Part shown: piece by piece, positions 21,086 through 30,500 of the stretch | Layout: every line of letters begins with the position of its first letter | Position numbering within the stretch: position 1 is the stretch's first letter | Assembly (NCBI GenBank): GCA_012295275.1 | Contig: CM022670.1 | Span: 20,258,698 to 20,289,197 of the forward strand | DNA: 30,500 bases | Origin: Chrysomallon squamiferum | Lineage: Eukaryota > Mollusca > Gastropoda > Neomphalida > Peltospiridae | Direction of reading: 5' to 3' | Translations under genes and position numbers: made by a program | The notes under the pieces: model-generated | The model's input: the letters and a program-made list of their open reading frames with translations, nothing else | Databases searched by the model: none | What the model was told of the DNA's origin: nothing

Positions 21086-21190
21086 TTGATCTTTTTATTA
21101 TCTTTGTGTTTCTCCCTTTTGTCACATTTTTTTCTTTCTGTTTTTCTCTCATTTCTGTTTTTCATTCATCTTGTTACCTTCTCTTTCTTT
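21086..21190. repeat. polypyrimidine-rich tract
   Basis: Mostly C and T on the plus strand with TTTCT/CTCTTT words; low complexity, no gene. Confidence 0.7.
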
Positions 21191-21424
21191 CTAAAAAAAA
21201 GAACAACAATAAAAAAGTTAAACCATATATATATATATTTAAATGTAACAATCACATCTTTAACTCTTTCTGCATACAATAATTTGACATAAAGATAAAT
21301 AAAGTAAATAACTTTAACACTAAATTCTACTTTAAAAACAAAAGCCCTCAAAACAAATTTATTAAGAGACCAAATACATCTGTCTGACAGTCTTTATCTT
21401 AAAAAAACATTAGGAGTCATCAAA

Positions 21425-21520
21425 ATCTTTTTTCAACCTTTTTTTTTCTCTTCCATGTGTTAACTTTTTTTTTAAATACTTTTTTCTTTTTCTTTTTTTT
21501 TTTTTTTCTTTTCTTTTCTT
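21425..21520. repeat. T-rich low-complexity tract
   Basis: Long T runs broken by single C; on the minus strand it reads as poly-Lys, which accounts for the 126-codon open frame there. No real gene. Confidence 0.85.
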
Positions 21521-22299
21521 TATGCTTACTTGCAAAGCTGTGTTGTAAATTGACCATCTGTTTGCAAGATGGAGAAAGATTTTCAGATATCAGGAAAGAA
21601 AGAATCCACATGCTGTTAACTCTTTTATTTTCTTGGGCAGGGCAGATTTTCTTGAAGGAAAAAATAGGGGGAAAAAAAAGTAGGATTCTTGAGTTCACAA
21701 AGTCACTCAAATTGTGTTTGTTTTTATTTTCACTCTGCTGTGTTTTTAGCAATTTCTGATTTGTTATTAGAGGTTTTAAGTTAGATGCATTCCTTGTCAA
21801 CCTGTCAAATGATTTTAATTTGACATGTTGTCAAATAATGTTAATATATTTTGTCAGATGAAGTTAACAGAAAATTCCCATCAGGTTTGTTAAATAATAT
21901 TTTTAAAATATGTTTTGACTGGACAGTATTTTTTTTTTAAATACCCTTCATTTCATTTGTTATGTAATAATTTTTAGAAAACATTTTTAGTGTACAAGTT
22001 TAAAAAATAGATGATTAAAATAAAATATATTTTGTCTGATTTGAACAGTAGTATGTTCAAGACATCCTTGAAATAATTATTTTTTATGTTTTAAAAAAAA
22101 AAAAAACCAACAAATTATTTTAAAAATTAAGTAATTTTACTTACCTTACTATTTGTTTTATTTTCTGTCACTTCTTAAAATCAACCATCTGCATAGATGA
22201 TTTGTCCAGAGAGCAGTATTACTATTATTTTTTTATTTTTTTTGTTCACATTGTGAAAGTAATTATCAGAAAATATTTTTCATCACCATAACGGATTGG

Positions 22300-22640
22300 A
22301 AACTTGGGTATTGATTGATATGAGGAAATTAAATCGCTGAGAGAAGGTGCATGAAGAGAGAAATGGGCGGTTGCTGATCAGCAATGCCTGTCAAGTTTGA
22401 ACAGTTTTCTGTATTATTTTGATTAATAGCTCGGCCCAGTACTCACACAGCTAACATATTGAGGGGTTAGTTTCCTGTTTTTAACCAGTTGTTACTGGGA
22501 AGACATCATACTTCAGTGAAAGGGTACATTAATTGTAAATGTCTGTAAAAGTGAACAAAATTGGTAAATGACTGTAAAAATGTACCAGTCTTTAAGTTAC
22601 TGGAAGTTAAGAAAATGTGTGTGAATGACTGATTGTGAAA
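22300..22640. other. moderately complex segment with short GTGTACA/TGACTG repeats
   Basis: The right half (22515-22660) repeats words such as AATGACTG.TTGTAAAAGTGTACAA about 40-50 bp apart, suggesting another decayed tandem array. The left half is non-repetitive. Nothing else was recognised. Confidence 0.3.
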
Positions 22641-22742
22641 GTGTACAAAACCTTAAATGATTAAAAAAGAATGTTTGGCTTATGGAGTATTTTGAAGAAA
22701 TGTTTCAAAATGTAATCTGCTTTTGAAATGAATATGAAATAC

Positions 22743-22748
<6 letters not shown>

Positions 22749-22786
<38 letters not shown>

Positions 22787-22809
22787 CTTTTTTTTTTTTT
22801 TTTTTTTTT
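22749..22809. repeat. (AT)n microsatellite followed by T22
   Basis: About 15 AT units, a short GTATGTATC spacer, then 22 T. Confidence 0.95.
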
Positions 22810-23251
22810 AATAGTTATTGCCTAGAATTGCCATGAATATAGTATAAATATTCCATAATATGGATCAGAATGAAATATAATTTTTTTTTCTCTTTTAAAA
22901 ACAATCAGTTCTGTGACATATGTAACTTACAAAGTTGGAGTCTTCCCATAAACTCAAGTCTTGTGTTGTTATGAAAAGTTTTACAAGTGGATAATTGTGA
23001 ACAAATGTTGCATAACTTAGCTAGCTCTTGGAATGAATATGAAAGCTTTGCAAGTGGATAATTCACTGATGCTTTATTGAGAGGGTAACGGTGATCAGCA
23101 CATGTGGAAAGCACATGTTTTTCTCACAGATCTTTCTGATGAATATGGTTGTGATAGTGTGCGACATTTGTAATTTAGCAAGTCGGAGCACGTGCAGTTG
23201 CCTACTTGAATTGGCATAGCATGGATTGTACATCCAGACTCTGTCATTCTT

Positions 23252-23325
23252 TGATGTTTTTTTTCTTTTTTCTTTTCTTTTTTTTTTTCTTTTTTGATCC
23301 CTTTTTTTCTTTTTTTGCCTATCTT
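23252..23325. repeat. T/C-rich low-complexity tract
   Basis: TTTTCTTTT-type pyrimidine sequence; the Lys-rich minus-strand frame here is its complement. Confidence 0.85.
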
Positions 23326-23389
23326 TCACCCACTGTATCACAAATACTTTATTCTCAGCATGAATATTAATACATATTTATCGAATTAC

Positions 23390-23720
23390 AAAACATAAGG
23401 GACACCTCATTATTATTACTCCCCATTTTTACCCTCTTTCCTGTCCGATCTTTTTATGACAGAAAAACTTACATGTATTTAAAGGTTGTCACATCAGCGG
23501 TTTGCCCCACCGTACACTTGTCCTTATCTAAATTGAAATCTTAATTGTATGATTCACTGGGTCAGACCAATAAGATGGGATTTGTTGTGTAGAAAACCTT
23601 GTTCAGCTCAGCACAAATCAAATTTAGTCATCCGGATAACTACATTGCTCCTTCCTTGTACTTGAGGGAGAGTTTCAAAATGCATGCACAGTAAATGCTG
23701 TTTCTTAAGTGATTCTGCTG
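23390..23720. other. moderately complex segment in intron 6
   Basis: Non-repetitive sequence of mixed composition between simple repeats. No open frame or motif that I can support. Possible conserved non-coding DNA. Confidence 0.2.
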
Positions 23721-23871
23721 AGAAATGGTTTAACTGATACTTCCCAAAAAATTTTAAACATTAATTATAGAGGGAGCCTAGAAACTGCTGGTTTGAAATA
23801 AATTTATTTATTTTATTTTATTTGTTTATAATATAATAGTATTAAGATATGAGGGCGCCTTTGTTACTTCT

Positions 23872-23896
23872 TATTTATTTATTTATTTATTTATTA
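23872..23896. repeat. (TTTA)n microsatellite
   Basis: About six TTTA units. Confidence 0.9.
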
Positions 23897-24204
23897 TAAA
23901 TATTTTTTTATGTTTATTATTTGTTTTAATATATATGTGTAGTATAGTAGTTATTTTTTCTCATCTTTATTTTTAAATCAGAAAAAAATATATGATTTTT
24001 ATTGTTTACAAATTAGTGAATATTGGTGAATATGTATAATTTACTTTCAGAATATATATTTATTTAATATTAAAATTTCTTTGTATTAAAGAAGTTTCAG
24101 GATTCAAATAGATATGATTCATAAGTGATCAGTACTTTATAATGTTAATGGTTATTAGGTGTTAAACGTTTACATGCTGTAGGTTTTTCACCATTTCACA
24201 AGAT

Positions 24205-24242
24205 ATTTTTATTATTATTATTATTATTATTTTTTTTTTTTT
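24205..24242. repeat. (ATT)n followed by T12
   Basis: About seven ATT units running into a T homopolymer. Confidence 0.9.
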
Positions 24243-24561
24243 ATCTTTGATAATACAAGCATATACCACAGTTTTAAATACATACTGAATTTTGGTTCAC
24301 TGGTTGAAATAGGAAAGAGCCCTTTTGGCACATAGAAGAGGACTGATCCTAAAGCCATTGCATCTTAGTGAAATGTTTTATCATTGAATTACAACCCGCT
24401 TCTCTTACTCAGCAAGACAAATCGCTTAGCTAAACTCTTTTATCATGGATGTCATAACTTGAGAACTTTTGAGACGTTCCCCACAGTCTTCTCAGCTCTG
24501 GGACAAATTCAAGTTGACAGGCTGTGAGTTAGGGGTGAGCAAGCCAGTAAAACAGAGATGA

Positions 24562-24577
24562 TTGGCTAATTAGCCAA
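24562..24577. promoter_or_regulatory. perfect 16-bp palindrome around TAATTA
   Basis: TTGGCTAATTAGCCAA equals its own reverse complement. The centre TAATTA is a palindromic homeodomain core; the outer TTGGC/GCCAA match NFI half-sites, but the gap is 6 rather than the usual 5 bases. Confidence 0.35.
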
Positions 24578-24706
24578 GTGTTTGATGTTAAAGTGTTTTA
24601 CACGTGGGACCAAGGCCAGGGACAGTACCCAGGCACAGAGTCTGTTTGGCTGAGTAAATTCGCCTTGATAAGATAATAAGTGCTATTTGCTGGCCAGTTG
24701 TGCTTT

Positions 24707-24776
24707 ATTCAATTAGAGTGACTACCCCTTGCCAATTCTAAGTGATTCAATTAGAGTGACTGCCCCTTGTCAGTGG
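24707..24776. repeat. 38-bp tandem duplication with CAATTAG core
   Basis: ATTCAATTAGAGTGACT starts at 24707 and again at 24745, each followed by (A/G)CCCCTTG(C/T)CA. Only two copies. Confidence 0.85.
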
Positions 24777-25108
24777 TGCCACTCCCTCTGGCATTTACAG
24801 CAGACATCAGTGTTTTTATTTGTTTTAGTCCAGTCCAGGCTGCAGCTGTGCAATCCAGAAATTGTGCTGCCAATCTAATTATCTTATAAGTTAGATCAAT
24901 CTGTAATAAAATAAAGATAAAGAAATTAGATTTAGAAGAACAAAATGGCTGTAGTGCTGGCATAAAATTATTATGGGATTGTTAATGGCTATTTGGATTG
25001 GTTTAGAAAAAATGACACATCTGTAAATTGTTCGGCTGCACCATACAGTCCATGAATTTATATTGGACATGCAAAATAATAAACTGGTAATAAACTAAAC
25101 TTTTACTC

Positions 25109-25131
25109 TTTTTTTTTTTTTTTTTTTTTTT
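25109..25131. repeat. T23 homopolymer
   Basis: Uninterrupted T run in intron 6. Confidence 0.9.
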
Positions 25132-25264
25132 AAATAAATAAAACTAGAATGCAAACTAGTGTGTTTTTCTTAAATTAAGGCATAAAAAGAAGCCATTTTA
25201 CTAAATGATATAGATATACATCTGTATGAGTATGGTTATAAAGTTTGATGATTAATTCTCATGT

Positions 25265-25611
25265 CACTTTATTTTTCTCATTATATTTTTTTTATTGTGT
25301 CTTTTCATCTGTCCTTACTTTCATCTTCCTAATACAGTTGTTCAGTGTTTTCTGTTATCTTTTCTTATTTGATCTCCATATTTTTAAATTCTGTTCCTCT
25401 TTCTCTGCAATCCATTTTTTAACATTCTCTCAACTTTTTCTCTCTGTCATTTCCTTCTCTTGCTTTTTTCATGTTCATCTCTCTCTTTTTCTTTCTCTGT
25501 CTTAATCTTTATTGCTGTCAATCTACCCATGTGTATGTGTATTTGTTTCTCTCTCTCTCATTTTTTCCTTTTTACCATTCTTTTTCTGTTTTTATCATTC
25601 TCTTTCATTTT

Positions 25612-25660
<49 letters not shown>
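25265..25660. repeat. ~350-bp polypyrimidine tract ending in (AC)n microsatellite
   Basis: From 25265 to 25615 the plus strand is strongly enriched in T and C (TTTCTCT, CTTTTTC words), ending in about 22 AC units at 25616-25660. Overlapping Phe/Ser/Leu and His/Thr frames here come from the composition. Long polypurine-polypyrimidine DNA can adopt triplex structures; that is a general property, not shown here. Confidence 0.85.
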
Positions 25661-25663
<3 letters not shown>

Positions 25664-25979
25664 AACATATAAACACACATATTCCCACCCATTGTTTTCT
25701 TTCACCCCCATATTTCATCATGATCTCCCTGATGGAAATGCGACCAACATAATCAGACTAGAGTAATTGGTGAAAGATGTATTTGTTTTAGATATACCCA
25801 GATAGCACTGGCATTCCATCAATTTCACACAGAAATTACTCATTCTGCCGATCATATCTTGACACATCTACTCAGCCCATGTTGTTTATTACTCTGTTGC
25901 ACTGGCTTGTGGTAATTGGAAAGCTTTGATATATAAAGACACAATTAGCACTGACTGAATGCTACACCTAGCATTTTAA

Positions 25980-26890
25980 AACAAAAGCAATGCAGAGTAA
26001 TGAAAAATATTTTCTGATTTTTTTAAAACTCAATTAATGCAGTGTATTGCAAACATATTTTCAGATTTCTTTAAACTAAAGTAATGGAGCATGTTGTAAA
26101 AATATTTTCATTTTTGATTAACTCAGCTATTTCAATTATATGTATTGCTGTTTGTATCAGTATAACTAATGCAGTATTTAATTTAATATACTGTAAAAAT
26201 ATTATCCAATTTCTTTCAACTTAGATAAATTGCCAAAAACTCTCTCTCTATATATATATAAAGATATATATTATTGGTTTCAGTTTAGAAACAATTAAAC
26301 TAATGCATTGTAAAAATACTATTAATTTAAATTCAAAGAAAGCAATATACTAAAATAATATGTGTATATATGTATACTTTGATGCTTATTCAAACAATAT
26401 GTGCAATATATTGTAAAAATATTTTCCTATTCATTTAGACTCAACACAAATTTTTTCTTTAAAAAACCCCAGCTTTGTTTTAAAGAATAATATATTTAAA
26501 ATATTTGTATAAACACAATTTGTGTTACATTTAAACATTTAAACAAAAGTAAATCAAAATATTTTCTTACAGGCTTTAAACAAAATTAATATCATTAACA
26601 TATTTTCCATATTGAAGCAGTATACTGTAAAAAATAACAACTTAATAATAATAATAATAATTAGTTAAAAAGAAACACAAAATTTAAATCATTTTTCTTG
26701 TTCTTTAAAATATGTTATTAAAATGGTTTTCCTTCATTTAATAATCTTTTTTTTTTTTTAATTAAATTATATTATTAGTTTAAATAAATGAAAAGTACGA
26801 GATTAAAAAAAAATAACAGGTTTGAAGCAGAAATAATCTTGTATTAGATTAAATTAATCATGTTTACACAAACGTAATGCAGTATATATA
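25980..26890. repeat. degenerate ~48-50-bp minisatellite, AT-rich
   Basis: The unit reads roughly ACTAATGCAGTATATTGTAA, then AATATTTTC, ATTTCTTTAAACT. Anchors (T)TGTAAAAATATT or near variants lie near 25998, 26047, 26095, 26190, 26308, 26410 and 26628; TAATGCA recurs near 26036, 26167, 26302 and 26876. Spacing of 48 and about 95 between clear anchors fits a unit of 48 bp with later insertions. Very diverged at the right end. Confidence 0.65.
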
Positions 26891-27379
26891 TATTTTTTTT
26901 TTTCTAAATTGTTTTCATTTAAACAGTAATTATTTTTATTATAATATTTCAGAGAATGGAAAATAATGTTTATCACTTGTGCATGACAAAGTAAAATTGT
27001 TTCAATAATTTAGGCACGCATAATTTCAGTGTGGTTTGTTGGGTTTTATCATGTTTTTTTTGAAGGTTGGAATTAAAATTAATAAATTAACAATGGTCCA
27101 AATCAAAGAAGTTAAATAAAAATTTTGCTATTATTTTGGAAGTGTTTTTTTGGGTTGCAACTGCAAATTTGATTAATTTATGAAAAATTCTAAATTTCAG
27201 AATATTTGAGAAGTATGGTTCTGAATTTAAACATTTCAAACAAGTCATAACAATATGACACTAAGAACTTTCTATATAACAGTGACTGATAACTTCTGAA
27301 TTTGAATATTTCTGACAGAGATTTACATTTTTCCATTCCTTAATATCTGAAAATTTCATTCACATCTGTGTGAAATGAT

Positions 27380-27690
27380 GATTTCGTGATTTCTGAGATT
27401 TCCAAACCTTCATATGAAACCTCAGCCGTCATGAGTAAACATGGAAGTTTGGCCAACTAAGATGGAGATTGGTCTGCATGTATTTGTTGAATAGAGGCAA
27501 GATTTGCTCAAGTCCCTCTCGATCTGGCCATCAATTGGTGATGTGACCCGCCTCGTCTCAGTGGGATAAAAACATCGAAAAGGATTAAAGCCCATATTGG
27601 CAAGAGCTTTAAACCAAAATGGCCAGAAATGTCAACAAACAAGAAAAATGTGTATGTGATTTTGACTGACAGAAGAAATCTGTCAGTGAA
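27380..27690. other. higher-complexity island with TALE-like and forkhead-like words; candidate enhancer
   Basis: About 310 bp of non-repetitive sequence. It holds GTAAACA near 27436, GTCAACAAAC near 27629, GGATTAAAG near 27582, and the inverted repeat CTGACAGA (27666-27673) / TCTGTCAG (27679-27686). Short reading frames only. Regulatory function is inferred from motif content and from contrast with flanking AT-rich DNA. Confidence 0.4.
27666..27686. promoter_or_regulatory. inverted pair of TGACAG (TALE-type) sites
   Basis: Perfect 8-base arms CTGACAGA and TCTGTCAG separated by AGAAA. TGACAG is the core site of Meis/Pknox/TGIF-type TALE homeodomain proteins. The arms could equally be a small hairpin by chance. 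Confidence 0.3.
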
Positions 27691-27713
27691 CTAATATCCA
27701 ATTTTTATTTTTA

Positions 27714-27716
<3 letters not shown>

Positions 27717-27746
<30 letters not shown>

Positions 27747-27800
27747 CTGCATCTTTCTTCTTCATCATCTTTTTTTTATTATTATTATTATTATTATTTT
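27717..27800. repeat. T30 homopolymer and (ATT)n microsatellite
   Basis: Thirty T at 27717-27746, a CTTCTTC-rich spacer, then about eight ATT units at 27777-27800. Confidence 0.9.
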
Positions 27801-27834
27801 TAGCTGGAGGGGTAATATATCTTTTTTTTTATGT

Positions 27835-28160
27835 GGACAATATTGACAGTGCACAGACATTAGTAGACAGACCTCTCTGCCCCTAATTCTTTCAGCGAAT
27901 GAGAGAGCAGGGCAGATCAATAGTGATTAGGGGGAAACAGGCTTGGAAATTGATTGAAATAGACAACTTGTGATTTTGCAACACGTTTGGGTCTGGAGGG
28001 TCAAGTAGCAGTAATAATAATTTATCACTGTGGCTTTTGAAAAACATCCGTTTTGTAATAGATTGAAGCCAGCATCTTCAGTCGTTGTCTTTGCCAGAGT
28101 TCCTATTGATTATTTCCACTGCAAGTTTAATGTTTTGTCACAGACTTCATGTGGTTATTT
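27835..28160. other. higher-complexity island, candidate regulatory DNA
   Basis: Non-repetitive segment with words such as GTGATTAGGGGG, AATTGATTGAAAT and CAACACGTTTG. Inverted GCAGGGCAG / CTGCCCC words (near 27877 and 27908) flank a short stretch. No coding signal. Confidence 0.3.
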
Positions 28161-28542
28161 TTAGGCATCTCTGTTTTTTTTTGTTTTTTTTTAAATTATT
28201 GAGATAAATATAATAAATCTTAAATGTTAAAATTAGATGATTATTATTTTTAACAGTCTAATTATTAGTAGGATTATCAAATGTTAAACTAGCAAAATAG
28301 GAATTGATTTGTCCATCAAATTCCTTTTATTCTTTTTTTCTCTAAATTTAAGTAATATCAAAAGGAATGTATTCACTTATTTCCGATGTTTCATATTAAA
28401 TAACTAAATCATTTTATTAACTAGTAATAGAAGAAAGAATGATAATGAAACCAGAATATGTTTGTCTTATACAAATACAAATTCTAACATTTAAATATAT
28501 ACATACACAGAAACATGTTTTCTATCAGACACAAATACCACA

Positions 28543-28545
<3 letters not shown>

Positions 28546-28592
<47 letters not shown>
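28546..28592. repeat. (CA)n microsatellite
   Basis: About 23 CA units, nearly uninterrupted. The His/Thr frame here is an artefact. Confidence 0.95.
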
Positions 28593-28597
<5 letters not shown>

Positions 28598-28692
28598 CAT
28601 TTTAATAGATTGACAAGTGAACAGATGACAGGAGAATTACACTGAGGCTTGTAGATTGTTATTTAATAAAGACAGGAATCATACAATGATCT

Positions 28693-28893
28693 TCACAGTA
28701 AATCCATGCTTGTGCCAATGAGACAACTTAATTCTTCCATTATGACCTCAAGTACTGACAAATTATACTCAGGAGTAGGCTTAGTACTTTCATTATTAGC
28801 AGTAATCTCACAGGGAGAGGATTTTAGTGCAAGCCCATCCTTAAGTAGAATTGTTTTATTTGTAATTATGGTAAGAACATCAACCAACCATTG
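28693..28893 (-). pseudogene. unrecognised minus-strand coding-like remnant (66 codons)
   Basis: On the minus strand, an open frame runs from just after a TAA (28894-28896) to a TGA stop at 28690-28692. It has no ATG start; the first possible start is TTG. The peptide has protein-like mixed composition (for example KDGLALKSSPCEITANNES, then YNLSVLEVIMEELSCLIG), unlike the low-complexity frames nearby. No domain is recognised. A TTATTAAATAA stretch follows the stop. Possible readings: the 3' end of an old transposon ORF, an antisense transcript exon, or chance. Not part of eya. Confidence 0.25.
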
Positions 28894-29514
28894 TTACTGT
28901 ATTTATTGGAAGTTCATTTCATTGCAGATGATATGATTTTGAAAAAAAAAAAAAATGATATGGTTTTATACAGATTTTTCTGATTTTTACTTTGTCTTTG
29001 TGTGTGTTTTAATTTAGTATCAAAATTTTCTACAAAGTTAATTGTATGATTAATTTTATATTAGAAAAAAAATTGGTAGTCTGGAAATACTAAATTATTT
29101 TAACATAAAAAAAAAACTAAAAGTAAGTATTCATATATTTTATGTATAATATATTTGGTATTATTTTAATATTATTTTTAATCTTATCCATACCTATAGG
29201 ATTTATAGGATTTTCTTATCCAAATATTTGTGCTATTTAATTTTTTAATTCAATAAAAGATTCATAAACAATACTCCAGAGCATATCAGGAAGGATTTTA
29301 GGAGTTCTGTACCTCCCAGTTCAAAATAAGAAACTTTGTTATCATTATTTTTTAAAGGGGTTATCTGGATGTCTAGGAAACAGTTTTCTCTATCAAGAAT
29401 TAAAGTAAATAATATGTACACATAAAAACAATGAAAAATAAGGATTACAAAACATAAAAATGTCATTAGAATATATAATTTTCAAACAGTAATATTAAAT
29501 TTTGTTATGCTCCT

Positions 29515-29630
29515 GTTAGTATCACTATTGCTTCTATAACTATTGTCACTGCTATGACTACTACTGTTACTGTCATTACTATAATTCTACTACTACTCCT
29601 ATATTATCACTGTTACTTCTCTCTACTAAT
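29515..29630. repeat. imperfect (ACT)n-like trinucleotide repeat
   Basis: ACTATTG, TACTACTGTTACTGTCATTACTA and related triplets give a degenerate ACT/TAC-rich stretch. The Thr/Ile/Leu reading frame here follows from it. Confidence 0.7.
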
Positions 29631-29689
29631 ATACTTAAAACAACAGTCAACAGTATTATTTCATTCTCTCATTGTTCTTTTCATTTATT

Positions 29690-29945
29690 CATCAAACCTC
29701 CACTACTGCATTCTCCCCTCATTTGTCAAAGCTATCCAGCACATCGCAGCCAGCCAACAATTACTGTACATTATTACTGGTCATTAGCCAGTTTTCAGAT
29801 TAAGATTCGGATATTTGCCTGCAGACAGTCGTTTTCTGTGGAAGACCAACCCCAGGCAGACCATTAGAGAAGAGAGTGTTGGAGGCCTTTCTAGTAATAG
29901 CTGTTTCCTGTCACTTTGTTAACTCTTAATTAATTTAACAATGAA
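29690..29945. other. higher-complexity island near the window end
   Basis: About 250 bp of mixed-composition, non-repetitive sequence with TCATTAGCCAG, TCAGATTAAGATT and CTTAATTAATTTAAC homeodomain-like cores, followed by an A20 run at 29992-30011. Candidate conserved non-coding element; no exon of Eya recognised in it. Confidence 0.28.
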
Positions 29946-29991
29946 TAATGATGGAGCAAGGTGATAACCCTGCATGACAAACAAAACATTT

Positions 29992-30011
29992 AAAAAAAAA
30001 AAAAAAAAAAA
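29992..30011. repeat. A20 homopolymer
   Basis: Run of 20 A in intron 6, followed by GAAAGAAAGAAAG-type purine sequence to about 30050. Confidence 0.9.
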
Positions 30012-30500
30012 TTGCCCATTAAGGAAACGAGAAAAAGAAAGAAAGAAAAAAAGTAATTGTGTTTGAATGAATTGTGTTTTTATTCTTTCTACATTATTAG
30101 TATTTTTTGAAATTTGGTTTTAGTTACTTTTTATCTTTTTATTTCTGGGGCTTAAGTTAATTTTCTTAATTTTCTTCTTCTTCTTATTATTATTATAATT
30201 ATCGTTGTTATTTATTTATTTTATATATTATTATTATTTTTTTTTTTTATCTTTCAAACTAAGCCTTTATCACAGATATGTTTACTATTACTTCTGTAAA
30301 TGACAAAAAAAGAAGAAGAAAAAGTTAAATACTCATCATCGTTTTCCTATTTTAGCATTAAAGTATTCTTTTTTTCTTGAATTTTGACCCCAGACATATT
30401 AATCTTTTCTGTTAAGAATGTTTCAGCCATGCTTATTTTGTATCAGATTTCACTTCATCAGACTTGGTTTATCATTAGTTGTATGTAATGAGTCTGTATA

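Larger units (their letters stand above)
24330..24970. other. largest higher-complexity island in intron 6; candidate enhancer
   Basis: About 640 bp with GC well above the flanking AT-rich DNA. Contents: the 16-bp perfect palindrome TTGGCTAATTAGCCAA at 24562-24577, an E-box CACGTG at 24601-24606, adjacent GATAAGATAA near 24667, and a 38-bp tandem duplication at 24707-24776 carrying TCAATTAGAGTGACT twice. A cluster of homeodomain, bHLH and GATA-like words in the long intron of a retinal-determination-type gene suggests cis-regulation. This is inference from sequence alone; no exon fits. Confidence 0.42.
1..30500 (+). other. eya: eyes absent (eya) gene, partial; six internal exons and flanking introns
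   Basis: Seen: six GT-AG exons with compatible phases join to 254 codons without a stop. The exon ending at 12586 carries [16 protein letters not shown], the signature start of the Eya domain. Family knowledge: Eya proteins are transcriptional co-activators and Asp-based protein tyrosine phosphatases of the HAD superfamily. They partner with Six homeodomain proteins and Dachshund in the Pax-Six-Eya-Dach network. They reach the nucleus with Six, and their N-terminal half activates transcription. Here the first exon enters in phase 2, so at least one coding exon lies upstream. The Eya domain is normally about 270 residues and only about its first 30 are present, so several exons lie downstream. 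No promoter, start codon or polyadenylation site of the gene is in the window. Inference: mollusc-like lophotrochozoan host. Confidence 0.93.
12587..30500 (+). other. eya: eya intron 6, 5' part (at least 17.9 kb)
   Basis: Begins with GTAAGA and runs past the window end. I looked for the next Eya exon (MEEMIF, ADTHLFF, DLEECDQ-like codons) on the plus strand and found none. Contents: AT-rich DNA with no feature at 12590-13850, 14215-14840, 15035-16080, 16605-17040, 17400-17930, 21010-22300, 22810-23390, 25000-25240 and 28170-28440. Candidate islands, minisatellites, microsatellites and homopolymers are listed separately. Splicing beyond 12586 is inferred because readthrough would stop within 13 codons. 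Confidence 0.85.

Noticed and set aside
21420-21800. 126-codon Lys-rich minus-strand frame
   Set aside because: The Lys run is the complement of a T-rich tract; the remaining sequence has no recognisable domain and no exon boundaries.
24562-24577. Canonical NFI site
   Set aside because: The half-sites are correct but the gap is 6 bases rather than 5, so it is recorded as a palindrome around a homeodomain core instead.
25460-25766. Overlapping His-Thr repeat reading frames
   Set aside because: They are the translation of an (AC)n microsatellite and pyrimidine tract in several frames, with no domain, start context or splice sites. The same applies to 18647-18832 and 28439-28645.
12587-30500. 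Next exon of the Eya domain
   Set aside because: No stretch encoding the expected conserved continuation was found by eye; a profile search of the intron with the Eya domain would settle it.

Overview
This is invertebrate nuclear DNA carrying the 5'/middle part of one gene, eyes absent (eya), on the plus strand. Six exons (717-955, 4848-4937, 6297-6352, 7787-7949, 10574-10636, 12435-12586) join in one open frame of 254 complete codons. All introns are GT-AG. The exons encode most of a Tyr/Ser/Thr/Pro-rich N-terminal transactivation region, then an Arg/Ser/Gly basic patch, then the first stretch of the C-terminal Eya domain with the HAD-phosphatase motif WDLDET. The start codon and 5' exons lie upstream of base 1. 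The rest of the Eya domain lies beyond base 30500, because intron 6 runs at least 17.9 kb to the window edge.

Organism: small exons in long, very AT-rich introns, with many (CA)n, (TA)n, (AAT)n, (TTTA)n and poly-T/poly-A tracts, point to an animal. I infer a lophotrochozoan, most likely a mollusc and perhaps a cephalopod. The phylum is inferred from intron style and protein likeness, not proven.

Layout: 1-716 is the end of an upstream intron. 717-12586 holds six exons and five introns of 1.4-3.9 kb. 12587-30500 is a single intron with no further exon that I could find. Introns contain microsatellites, at least five degenerate minisatellites, a two-copy dispersed repeat and a possible MITE remnant. 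Islands of higher sequence complexity (for example 9200-9760, 16080-16600, 18840-19300, 24330-24970, 27380-27690) stand out from the AT-rich background and are candidates for cis-regulatory elements of this developmental gene.

No rRNA, tRNA, CRISPR array, intact transposon or second convincing protein gene was seen. I did not find a clear new biological system. The most testable points are the phase-symmetric exons that could be spliced in or out of the transactivation region, the intronic islands with palindromic homeodomain/TALE/nuclear-receptor-like sites, and the minisatellite and duplicated-segment families.
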